Shown: positions 7,965 through 14,989 of the stretch, piece by piece
Layout of the letters: every line of letters starts with the position of its first letter
Position numbering within the stretch: position 1 is the first letter of the stretch
Assembly (NCBI GenBank): GCA_003486385.1
Contig: DNFT01000085.1
Coordinates: forward strand, 1 to 16,576
Source: Eubacterium sp.
Lineage (GTDB): Bacteria > Bacillota > Clostridia > Lachnospirales > Lachnospiraceae
DNA length: 16,576 bases
Direction: 5' to 3'
Translations under genes and position numbers: made by a program
The notes under the pieces: model-generated
Seen by the model: only the letters and a program-made list of their open reading frames with translations
Databases searched by the model: none
Told to the model about the DNA's origin: nothing

Positions 7965-9473
7965 TTACAAATACTTTGCACTAAGTCTAAGCAGCTCTTC
8001 CTGATTCGTCTCCCTGGTATTAACAATCCCTGCAAGATGTCCGTTGGACATTACACCGATTCGATTGGTAATTCCGAGAATCTCAGGCATCTCAGATGAG
8101 ACAACAATAATTGTCTTTCCCTGCTTTGCCATCTCTATAATCAGCTCGTAAATCTCATACTTGGCGCCGACATCGATACCTCTTGTCGGGTCATCCATCA
8201 TGAATATATTAGGTGAACGCTCCAGCCATCTGCCAAATATTACCTTTTGCTGATTTCCTCCGGAAAGATTTGAAATCATATCCTCCGGTCCCATGCACTT
8301 TGTATGCATGATTCGTATTTCCTCTGCCGTCGCCCTCACCATGCTGTCATTAGAAAGAGCCACTCCCGATCTGTACTGCTTCATATTGGCAATTGTAGTA
8401 TTAAAGGTAATGTCTGATTTCAGGAACAGACCATCTGCCTTACGCTCCTCTGTAATCAACGCAAAGCCGTGATTCATTGCATCCCTGGAGGAGCGGAAGT
8501 TCATCAGCTTATCATTGTAGTAGACACGTCCCGCCGCTCTTGTACGGATACCGAATATTGTCTCAAGAAGCTCTGTACGTCCTGCACCGACCAGACCGTA
8601 AAGTCCGAAAATCTCTCCCTTTTTCACATCAAAGGTAATATCCTGAAGCTTCGGTGCATATTTTGTGGATAGGTGTTCTACCTTAAAGACCACCTCCCCC
8701 GGTGTATTATCCACCTTAGGGAAACGATTATCCAGCGACCTTCCTACCATAGCTGAAATCAGCTCATTCATGTCGGTGTCCTTGCTGTTCTTCGTCATTA
8801 CCAGCGCACCATCCCTGAGAACAGATATCTGATCACATATCTCAAAAACCTCATCCATTTTATGGGAAATATATATCAACGAGATACCCTGCTCCCGTAG
8901 CTGCCGCATTATCTTAAAGAGCTTTTCAACCTCCGGTGCCGTGAGGGAGGATGTCGGCTCATCCAATACAATAACCTTAGAATTATATGAAATAGCCTTG
9001 GCAATTTCACACATCTGCCTCTTTGATACAGACATTTTTTTCATCGGCTGTGAAAGGTCTACCGTTATTCCAAGCTTACGGAACAGCTCCGCAGCCTCTT
9101 TTTTCATTTTTCCTTCATCTATTACTCCCAAAGAATTCTTTGGGTAGCGCCCGAGAAACAGATTATCAATAACGTTTCTCTCCAGACACTGATTCAATTC
9201 CTGATGAACCATCGCAACGCCGTTTTCCAAGGCATCCTTAGGTCCGGCGAAGCTGATTTCCTTTCCATCAAGAATTATTGTGCCCTCGTCTTTTTGATAT
9301 GTTCCAAAAAGACATTTCATCATTGTCGACTTGCCGGCACCATTCTCGCCCATCAGACCCATTATCGAGCCTTTCTTTACATCCAGATTAATATGCTTTA
9401 AAACCTTATTTCTTCCGAATGACTTGCTCATGCCGCGGATCGACAAAATAATATCCTTCTTGTCTTCTGCCAT
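7965..9473 (-). CDS. mglA: Galactose/methyl-galactoside ABC transporter ATP-binding protein MglA
   Basis: 502-residue protein with two fused ATPase domains, the normal MglA/RbsA layout and length. Domain 1 has Walker A GENGAGKST (42-50), the degenerate signature MSVSKRQ (147-153), Walker B VIVLDEPTSS with E172, and H204. Domain 2 has the degenerate Walker A GLVGAGRTE (no Lys, about 293-301), the canonical signature LSGGNQQK (403-410) and Walker B NIFMMDDPTRGIDVG. In this last motif the usual catalytic Glu is Asp (D428). In this family the working ATP site pairs domain 1 Walker motifs with the domain 2 signature, so the Asp falls in the already degenerate site. GAGGAGTGGTG precedes the ATG. 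The gene follows the binding-protein gene after 80 nt containing a hairpin and precedes mglC by 20 nt. The product powers sugar uptake from the cytoplasmic side of the permease. Confidence 0.96.
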   Translation of the reverse strand: MAEDKKDIILSIRGMSKSFGRNKVLKHINLDVKKGSIMGLMGENGAGKSTMMKCLFGTYQKDEGTIILDGKEISFAGPKDALENGVAMVHQELNQCLERNVIDNLFLGRYPKNSLGVIDEGKMKKEAAELFRKLGITVDLSQPMKKMSVSKRQMCEIAKAISYNSKVIVLDEPTSSLTAPEVEKLFKIMRQLREQGISLIYISHKMDEVFEICDQISVLRDGALVMTKNSKDTDMNELISAMVGRSLDNRFPKVDNTPGEVVFKVEHLSTKYAPKLQDITFDVKKGEIFGLYGLVGAGRTELLETIFGIRTRAAGRVYYNDKLMNFRSSRDAMNHGFALITEERKADGLFLKSDITFNTTIANMKQYRSGVALSNDSMVRATAEEIRIMHTKCMGPEDMISNLSGGNQQKVIFGRWLERSPNIFMMDDPTRGIDVGAKYEIYELIIEMAKQGKTIIVVSSEMPEILGITNRIGVMSNGHLAGIVNTRETNQEELLRLSAKYL

Positions 9474-9496
9474 ATCACCACTCCTCTTTTAGAAAA

Positions 9497-9524
9497 GGGG
9501 GTGTCAGGATACCCTGACACCTCC
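9497..9524 (-). terminator. Intercistronic hairpin between mglB and mglA (attenuating terminator or mRNA stabiliser)
   Basis: A 12-bp stem (one G-U pair, core TGTCAGG/CCTGACA) with a 4-nt loop, followed on the minus strand by TTTTCT. It lies 29 nt after the mglB stop and ends about 23 nt before the mglA start. A leaky terminator or 3' stabilising stem here would leave binding-protein mRNA in excess over mglAC, the usual stoichiometry in such operons. Confidence 0.7.
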
Positions 9525-9553
9525 AAAGCCTTTGCTGACATATCTCAATCATT

Positions 9554-10807
9554 CTACTGCTGAAGGAGAGATGTATAAGATGTTGCATTATCTGTTTTAA
9601 CCATATTTATAGCGAATGCATCATACTCACCAGGGTTGCCGAGACGGTTAGTAATATTAGACTCTGTCTGTCCGTCACCGCCGATGTAATCAACCTTGAG
9701 GTTCATAAGATCATCATAGTTCTGGAGAAGCGGCTGGTAGGTTGAGCTTAAGAAGTTATCTGATGCATTGTAAATGTTTAACCATACCTTCTTCTCAGGG
9801 CTCTTAGCTGTATCAAGCTGGTGTGATACCTTGCTGTATACCTTGGTGGAGTCAGTGAAATCCTGATAATTAGCTGATGTAACCGCAATGTTCAATGCAT
9901 AATAGGATCTCTCAGCCTCGCTGTATCTGTAGTCAACGCCCTCATCAAGCTTATTGCCTGCTTCATCGGCAACACCGATACCTGTATTCACATCCACACC
10001 GTCAAGAGCGTTTCTGAGAACTCTCAGGGTGAGGTAAGCCTGAACATCTGCATGCTGTGAAATTGTTCCACCATATCCTTCGGCAATCGCAGCAACCGCA
10101 TCGCTGTTGGCATCATATCCAAATGTAGGTACCTTATTGTCCTTTGCCCATGCGTTAAACATTGACATTCCCATACCATCATTATTAGATACTACAACAT
10201 CAATCTGATCGCCAAAGGAGGCTGACCATGTTCCAATTGCATTACCTGCTGTAGCTGCATCCCATGTAGCACCTGCCGAGTTCTTCATCTCCTGTGATGC
10301 AAGCTCACGAACGGTATAGGTCTTTCCGTCTATCTCGATTGTCGCATCCTTTACGATGGAGGAGGAGCCGTCTGCATTCGTTCCTATAGGCGATGGGTCA
10401 ACCGCTCCTGCCTTATCAACTCCTGTTCCGAGTGCCGAACGAACACCGCGGGTACGTGCAATGGAATCATTATGTCCGATATCACCGATTGCAAGTATGT
10501 ATCCGATTACTCCGTCACCGTTACGGTCGATGGTTGCTGCATTAGCCTTGATATAGTCAAGTACCATCTGTCCCTGAAGCTCTGCACCCTGATTGGCATC
10601 AAAGCCAACGTAGTAGGTCTTGTCATTAAATTTAAGTGCATCCATGTCAAGCTCTCCCGTTGAGCTGTTGGATGGCTGGCGGTTAAACCACACCAGTGGT
10701 TTCTTGCTGTTCTCGACATTGCTGCCCGGTGTTGAACTACATGCCGTAAGTGCTGTTGTTGTCATTGCTGCTACTAAAAGCAGTGGTAAAATTTTGTTTT
10801 TTCTCAT
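9554..10807 (-). CDS. mglB: Circularly permuted galactose-binding lipoprotein (MglB homologue)
   Basis: 417-residue binding protein with a lipoprotein signal (lipobox LTAC, Cys 23), preceded by AAGGAGGAA. The mature part starts at KKPLVWFNRQPS (36-46), which matches E. coli MglB VPVVFFNKEPS at mature residue ~85-93. It then runs in normal order: YYVGFDANQGAELQG, calcium-type loop DRNGDGVIG (94-102), GHNDSIART (111-119), a TWDAATA segment, VVSNNDGM (206-212), FGYDANSD (229-236), and YYALNIAVTSANYQDF (302-317), the counterpart of the native C-terminus. A ~20-residue linker follows, then KKVWLNIYNASDNFLSS to YDAFAINMVKTDNATSYTSLLQQ (339-417), equivalent to MglB residues ~4-80. The order is thus a circular permutation cut between a helix and the following strand. 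Sugar contacts mostly map: N42, H112, D114, R118, N209, D232, D350, F352; MglB N256 is Q251. About 39 extra residues lie between R118 and W182. It is the first gene of the transport operon, so it is the likely ligand-delivery subunit. Confidence 0.9.
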   Translation of the reverse strand: MRKNKILPLLLVAAMTTTALTACSSTPGSNVENSKKPLVWFNRQPSNSSTGELDMDALKFNDKTYYVGFDANQGAELQGQMVLDYIKANAATIDRNGDGVIGYILAIGDIGHNDSIARTRGVRSALGTGVDKAGAVDPSPIGTNADGSSSIVKDATIEIDGKTYTVRELASQEMKNSAGATWDAATAGNAIGTWSASFGDQIDVVVSNNDGMGMSMFNAWAKDNKVPTFGYDANSDAVAAIAEGYGGTISQHADVQAYLTLRVLRNALDGVDVNTGIGVADEAGNKLDEGVDYRYSEAERSYYALNIAVTSANYQDFTDSTKVYSKVSHQLDTAKSPEKKVWLNIYNASDNFLSSTYQPLLQNYDDLMNLKVDYIGGDGQTESNITNRLGNPGEYDAFAINMVKTDNATSYTSLLQQ

Positions 10808-11065
10808 AGCTTAATTCCTCCTTGTGAAGTATGTTCGTTTATTAAGTGTCTTAATTATATTGCACACGCGAAGATATATATATAGAAAATTTTTATATCA
10901 ACCATGAATTTTTTGTGCATTTTTGATATTTTTGAGGTTTTCAAAGAATTTCTTTCAGTAATCATGCTTATTTTTTTATATTCTGTCCCTGCTTTTATAT
11001 GCACTATGCCACGTTCGCACAGCCATGTGCTGACGTATCAACCGGATACCGCTGCCTGAATGCAC
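10808..11065 (-). promoter_or_regulatory. Upstream control region of the mgl operon
   Basis: This holds no gene. Closest to mglB is a TATAAT (10854-10859, minus strand) about 46 nt before the start codon. Its -35 is poor (TATATA), as expected for an activator-dependent promoter. A second candidate pairs TTGATA (10896-10901) with TATATC at 17 nt. Upstream are ATATCAA/TTGATAT arms (10895-10901 and 10923-10929) and two adjacent 9-nt units, CATTTTTGA and TATTTTTGA (10918-10935). These are candidate response regulator sites. A GCACA-gcca-TGTGC inverted repeat lies at 11017-11030. I found no convincing cre site. The assignment is by position and pattern only. Confidence 0.4.
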
Positions 11066-11106
11066 AAAAAAAACGGTAATGAAGATATGCTTCATTACCG
11101 CCAAAA
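11066..11106 (-). terminator. Rho-independent terminator of the chemoreceptor gene
   Basis: A perfect 11-bp stem (CGGTAATGAAG/CTTCATTACCG, 11074-11100) with a 5-nt loop. On the minus strand it is followed by eight T residues. It lies about 18 nt after the chemoreceptor stop and isolates that gene from mglB. A-rich flanks on both sides could let it act in both directions. Confidence 0.92.
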
Positions 11107-11118
11107 AACATCCTTATA

Positions 11119-12831
11119 TTATTTCTCGAATTTTGCAACCTTAAATTTTCTTATCATTTCACGCAGATTTTCTGCCTCGTTGCTCATCTCCTGACTGGCA
11201 GCCGCACACTCCTCTGCTGTTGCCGAGTTTGTCTGGACAACATCATTGATCTGCTCAATTCCTTCATTAATCTGCTTGATTTCTGATGCCTGCGTCTCTA
11301 AGGTCACAGCAATATTCGTAACCTCCTCCGTGATTATCTTGGAGCTGTCAGCAACCTCCTCCAATTGCGTCGCAGTCTTTCCTGCAATCACCATACCCTT
11401 TTCCACGGCTTTTACCGAGGTCTCAATCAATGCAGAAGATTCCTTTGCCGCCTGTGCACTCTGGTCTGCCAGTGCATTTACCTGATTTGCGACAACCGCA
11501 AAGCCTCTTCCTGCCTCTCCCGCTCTTGCAGCCTCGATAGAAGCATTGAGTGCGAGCAGATTTGTCTGGGCGGCAATTTCATTGATTGTTGCAATAATCT
11601 TGTCAATCTCCTTTGATGCCTCATTAATCTCATTCATGGAGCCGACCATTTCATGCATCTTTCCATTGCTTTCCAGAATTGCATTTCCAAGCTCATCAAC
11701 CTTAGCACTGATTTCCTTTGCAGATTGTGAATTTTTGTCTACCTGCTCAGAGACACCTGCTACAGTCGCTGTCAGCTCCTCCACAACCGCTGCCTGATTC
11801 GTTGCTCCGTCAGCAAGGGCATTAGCGCTTGCAGCCACCTGCTCCGATGAGCTTGAAACGCCGTTGGAAACACCCTGTATTCCCTTAATCGTTTCCGCTA
11901 TGCTTTTCTCAAACATCATAAAGGAATCTAGAATCCCGACAAAATCTCCCTTCCACTCTACCTCAGGCTTTACATCAAAATTTCCTTCCGCAAACAGCTT
12001 CATCGCACGGCCGATATCATCCACATAGCTTCCCAGAATACGGATGGACTTACGCATGCTATGTGCCAGACTTCCAATCTCATCATCGGAGTGATACTCC
12101 AAGGTGCTGTGCAGATTTCCTTCTGTCAGCTCCTTTGCAACAGCCTCAACCTCATGTAATGGCTCCAAAATCGTTTCAAGCACTCTTCTGCCTATTCTCT
12201 TTGCAAAAATCCATGCCATAGACAGGCATACAATGATACACACAATTCCTGCGGCTGCATATATAATGGTGGTTCTCGCAGTCCTATGACTGACCTCATC
12301 CGTCATCTCGTCCAGACCGATTGCAACATCAACTGCCTTATTCAATGCCGGCGTACAATTATTGAAGATTTCATTAACTGCCTTTTCCTTATCACCGCTT
12401 TTAATTTCTTCCATAATGGTATAACCGATATTTCCCCATTCGGAAAGTGCCGCTGAATATTCCTTATAGTCCGATTCCGGAACCACCCCCGTTTTCTCCA
12501 GCTTCTTTAACTCAGAATCAACCTCTGCGAGCAGCTTTTTTACAGTCTGCTCATAACCGTCATAAGCTGAAGCATCATTATCCAATGCCATCTCCCTTAT
12601 ATTTCTTGCAGCCGCATTGACATTCTTCCTACAGTTCTTTACCGCCTGGTCTGCTACAGTAACATTGTTTATATAATACAGCATATTTGAAAATAACGCA
12701 CCTATGACTATTATGGAAACCAGTCCTGATACCAACATCATAATAATGACTTTTCTGTAACCATAATTTATCCTTTCCTGCAGATGCATATTCTCCAACT
12801 TCTTTTTCATCATACTCTTCTGTGACGACAT
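11119..12831 (-). CDS. Methyl-accepting chemotaxis protein with four-helix-bundle sensor
   Basis: 570-residue transmembrane chemoreceptor. A cytoplasmic N-terminus of about 27 residues is followed by TM1 (28-53), an extracytoplasmic helical domain of about 135 residues (54-187; 4HB_MCP type), TM2 (188-210), a HAMP domain (about 211-265) and a long coiled-coil signalling domain. The conserved hairpin tip is EIAAQTNLLALNASIEAARA followed by GEAGRGFAVVANQV, which contacts CheA and CheW. Gln/Glu-rich adaptation helices flank it. There is no CheR-docking pentapeptide at the C-terminus (FKVAKFEK). AAGGAAG lies about 9 nt before the ATG. The gene has its own promoter and terminator, so it is an independent unit between the GH13 enzyme and the mgl operon. 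Sensing of a sugar, directly or through a binding protein, is suggested only by position. Its presence implies a flagellated organism. Confidence 0.95.
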   Translation of the reverse strand: MSSQKSMMKKKLENMHLQERINYGYRKVIIMMLVSGLVSIIVIGALFSNMLYYINNVTVADQAVKNCRKNVNAAARNIREMALDNDASAYDGYEQTVKKLLAEVDSELKKLEKTGVVPESDYKEYSAALSEWGNIGYTIMEEIKSGDKEKAVNEIFNNCTPALNKAVDVAIGLDEMTDEVSHRTARTTIIYAAAGIVCIIVCLSMAWIFAKRIGRRVLETILEPLHEVEAVAKELTEGNLHSTLEYHSDDEIGSLAHSMRKSIRILGSYVDDIGRAMKLFAEGNFDVKPEVEWKGDFVGILDSFMMFEKSIAETIKGIQGVSNGVSSSSEQVAASANALADGATNQAAVVEELTATVAGVSEQVDKNSQSAKEISAKVDELGNAILESNGKMHEMVGSMNEINEASKEIDKIIATINEIAAQTNLLALNASIEAARAGEAGRGFAVVANQVNALADQSAQAAKESSALIETSVKAVEKGMVIAGKTATQLEEVADSSKIITEEVTNIAVTLETQASEIKQINEGIEQINDVVQTNSATAEECAAASQEMSNEAENLREMIRKFKVAKFEK

Positions 12832-12890
12832 AAGTTGTTACTTCCTTTCTTTTTTCTTTTTGACTTCTGCATTACCTTATTTCTGTCTCC

Positions 12891-12919
12891 TTTATATCAA
12901 AAATTTTTTTGAAAGTCAA
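12891..12919 (-). promoter_or_regulatory. Sigma-A promoter of the chemoreceptor gene
   Basis: TTGACT (12919-12914), a 17-nt spacer and TATAAA (12896-12891) on the minus strand, 60 nt upstream of the start codon. The spacer is itself palindromic (TCAAAAA-AA-TTTTTGA), which may be an operator or simply curved DNA. No sigma-28 flagellar-type promoter was seen, although many chemoreceptor genes use one. Confidence 0.72.
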
Positions 12920-12970
12920 TATGTTTTCTGGCTTATTTTTTATTTTATTTTTGTTGTATTTTTACATAAT

Positions 12971-12990
12971 TCGCCCGCCCCCACCCCCAC
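12971..12990. other. G-rich tract (minus strand) in an AT-rich spacer
   Basis: The minus strand carries runs of 2, 5, 5 and 3 guanines separated by single bases. It stands in otherwise very AT-rich DNA between the GH13 stop codon (13105) and the chemoreceptor promoter. It could form a two-layer G-quadruplex in the GH13 mRNA 3' region, or be a simple-sequence tract. Confidence 0.5.
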
Positions 12991-13104
12991 CTTGATTTTT
13001 CAGCATTTTTACTATATCTTGATGCCTGTGGCAAAACATGCTCTATACTCTCAGCGTGTATAACGTATTACATTTATGCATATCACTACTTTTTGCTGAG
13101 ATTT

Positions 13105-14823
13105 TTATAGTACTATCACAGCGGCATCAAGCCCCTCCACTTTTCCGTCAAAGAGGCTCTCCCCGAGCAGATTAACCTTCTGTGCATACTCATTAAATTC
13201 CTTCACATTGCTGCTGCAGTTGAAAATCAAGGCAACGGTCTCTTCGCCGTTTTTCCTGAGCATAACAATCGTCTCCTCGTCGTCACTTGTGATTGTCTCA
13301 ATCAGTTCGCCTTCCACGATGCAGGCATGTGTTTTTCTGACCTGCATCAGCCGCTTATACCATTCATACATCTCCTTGTCACGGTATTCCTCATCCCAGT
13401 ACATGCCACGTCTGCAATCCGGATCATTTGCTCCCGGCATCGCCGCCTCGTCTCCGTAATAAACCATAGGCATTCCCGGCAACAGCAATTGAAAGGCTGC
13501 TGCCAGATGCTGTTTTTTCTTATCATTATTACATAGGTGCAGGAACCTTGCCGTATCATGGCTGTCAATCAGATTCCACATAAGCGGATAGCACTTTTTA
13601 TTAAGCCTGCCCTCCAGATATCCAAGATTCTGCACGAACCGGCTTACACTGATTTTTTCATCCGCAATCAGATCTATCAGGTTAAGATAAAACGGATAAT
13701 TCATGACCGTATCCCACTCATCCCCTTCAAGGAAATCCCCTGCATAATGCCATATTTCTCCAACTATCAGCGCATCCTTCTTCACTGCCTTGACTGCCCT
13801 TCTGAAGCGCTTCCAGAAAAAATGGCTGATTTCGTCGCCTACATCCATTCTCCATCCGTCGATATCACATTCCTCAATCCAATAGCAGGCAACGTCCGTG
13901 ACGAATTTCTCAACCTCAGGATTTTTCAGATTAAGCTTTGGCATTCCGCCGTAATAAGCAAAGCATTTGAAGTTCGGAAGCTGCCCCGGTTCATTTCTAA
14001 GCGGAAAATCATCGATAAAATACCAGTCACGATATTTCGATTTCTCTCCTTTTTCCAGAATATCCGCAAATGCAAAAAATTCTCTTCCCGTATGGTTGAA
14101 AACCGCATCCATAACCACCTTCATTCCAAGCTCATGCGCCTTTTGTACAAGCTCCCTCAGCTCCTGCTTTGTTCCGAATGAAGGATCTATATGGTAATAA
14201 TCAATGGTATCGTACTTATGGCAGGAATTGGCTTTGAAGATAGGTGTCATATATAAAACATCAATTCCCAGCTCCCGGATATAATCCAGATGCTCAATAA
14301 TACCTCTGAGATCACCATGCAGATTATCGGCAGACGTAATCGGTGCCTTATACCACTGACTCCTGTCCACCGGCTGTGAGGAGGCAAAACGGGCCGGGAA
14401 AATCTGGTACACCACCTTGTTCGCCGCCCACTCCGGCACCTCAAACATTTCTTCCTCTCTCAGATTTTGCGGACAGTCAAACATTCTGTCCCTGTTCGTA
14501 ATACATTCCTTGCTGAACTCATAATTACCGTAATATACCTTTTCCCCCTGCATATCCGTAAATTCAAAGAAATAGCGGAGGCATACCAGATGCATCTGAA
14601 GCTGCACCTCATAATAATCATGAAACTGTGATGTGGCAGCCTTCTTCATCGGAATCGTCTTTCTGGTATCCTTCAATTCCATCGGGATATACTTATCCTC
14701 ATAATGAAGAATTATCTCCTTCATATCATCCTTCTTTACCTGCACGCGTATCACGAATAAATCCTTATCGACCGCATAGCAGAATCTTTTGTCCATATCA
14801 TGAAAAATTGCTGAATATTCCAT
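13105..14823 (-). CDS. Intracellular GH13 alpha-glucosidase (neopullulanase/cyclomaltodextrinase/maltogenic amylase type)
   Basis: 572 residues, normal for the GH13_20 group, with no signal peptide, so cytoplasmic. Residues 1 to about 120 are a beta-rich CBM34-like N-terminal domain. The catalytic barrel follows, beginning with VVYQIFPARFA (137-147). The four GH13 regions are visible: DAVFNH (239-244), GWRMDVGDE with nucleophile D327, VGEIWH with acid/base E356, and LIDSHDTAR with D423. The later GMPMVYYGDEAAMPGANDPDCRRGMYWD segment is typical, and a beta-sandwich C-terminal domain ends the protein. Members hydrolyse maltodextrins, cyclodextrins or pullulan fragments after uptake. AAAGGGGAAC precedes the ATG. 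It has its own promoter and is separated from the chemoreceptor by 273 nt that hold no gene and no clear terminator. The divergent TetR remnant may once have regulated it. Confidence 0.93.
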   Translation of the reverse strand: MEYSAIFHDMDKRFCYAVDKDLFVIRVQVKKDDMKEIILHYEDKYIPMELKDTRKTIPMKKAATSQFHDYYEVQLQMHLVCLRYFFEFTDMQGEKVYYGNYEFSKECITNRDRMFDCPQNLREEEMFEVPEWAANKVVYQIFPARFASSQPVDRSQWYKAPITSADNLHGDLRGIIEHLDYIRELGIDVLYMTPIFKANSCHKYDTIDYYHIDPSFGTKQELRELVQKAHELGMKVVMDAVFNHTGREFFAFADILEKGEKSKYRDWYFIDDFPLRNEPGQLPNFKCFAYYGGMPKLNLKNPEVEKFVTDVACYWIEECDIDGWRMDVGDEISHFFWKRFRRAVKAVKKDALIVGEIWHYAGDFLEGDEWDTVMNYPFYLNLIDLIADEKISVSRFVQNLGYLEGRLNKKCYPLMWNLIDSHDTARFLHLCNNDKKKQHLAAAFQLLLPGMPMVYYGDEAAMPGANDPDCRRGMYWDEEYRDKEMYEWYKRLMQVRKTHACIVEGELIETITSDDEETIVMLRKNGEETVALIFNCSSNVKEFNEYAQKVNLLGESLFDGKVEGLDAAVIVL

Positions 14824-14853
14824 AGAAGTTCCCCTTTACATTTTTTTGCTTTT

Positions 14854-14882
14854 ATTGTATTTTAACTCACTTTTTTGTTCAA
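14854..14882 (-). promoter_or_regulatory. Sigma-A promoter of the GH13 gene
   Basis: TTGAAC (14882-14877), 17-nt spacer and TACAAT (14859-14854) on the minus strand, 31 nt before the start codon. Confidence 0.72.
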
Positions 14883-14892
14883 TTCTAACATT

Positions 14893-14905
14893 ATATCCAT
14901 GATAT
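14893..14905. promoter_or_regulatory. Short palindrome upstream of the GH13 promoter
   Basis: ATATC-cat-GATAT lies about 10 bp upstream of the GH13 -35 element, in the 166-nt space between the divergent GH13 and TetR starts. It is a possible regulator half-site pair. It is short and AT-rich, so chance is a real alternative. Confidence 0.25.
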
Positions 14906-14989
14906 CTTTAACTTTTTCTACTATTGGACTTATATTACGGCAGCAAGCTCTTTTAAATAGACATCATAATAATACTGCATGGAATCATA

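Noticed and set aside
9554..10807. Reading the permuted mglB as a truncated or frameshifted ordinary MglB
   Set aside because: All native segments are present once in one open frame, with signal peptide, lipobox and ribosome binding site at the new N-terminus. Only the order is changed.
10808..11065. Catabolite repression (cre) operator upstream of mglB
   Set aside because: No stretch fits the WTGNAANCGNWNNCW pattern; TGCACACGCG resembles it only in part.
13024..13104. Terminator for the GH13 gene
   Set aside because: CTCAGC/GCTGAG arms exist but are 6 bp, about 40 nt apart and lack a T-tract. No convincing terminator was found.
12832..13104. Sigma-28 flagellar promoter for the chemoreceptor
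   Set aside because: No TAAA-N15-CCGATAT-like pair on the minus strand; a sigma-A promoter explains transcription.
13537..14181. 214-codon open frame on the plus strand
   Set aside because: It is antisense to the GH13 catalytic domain, whose motifs are intact on the minus strand; no start signals or family resemblance.
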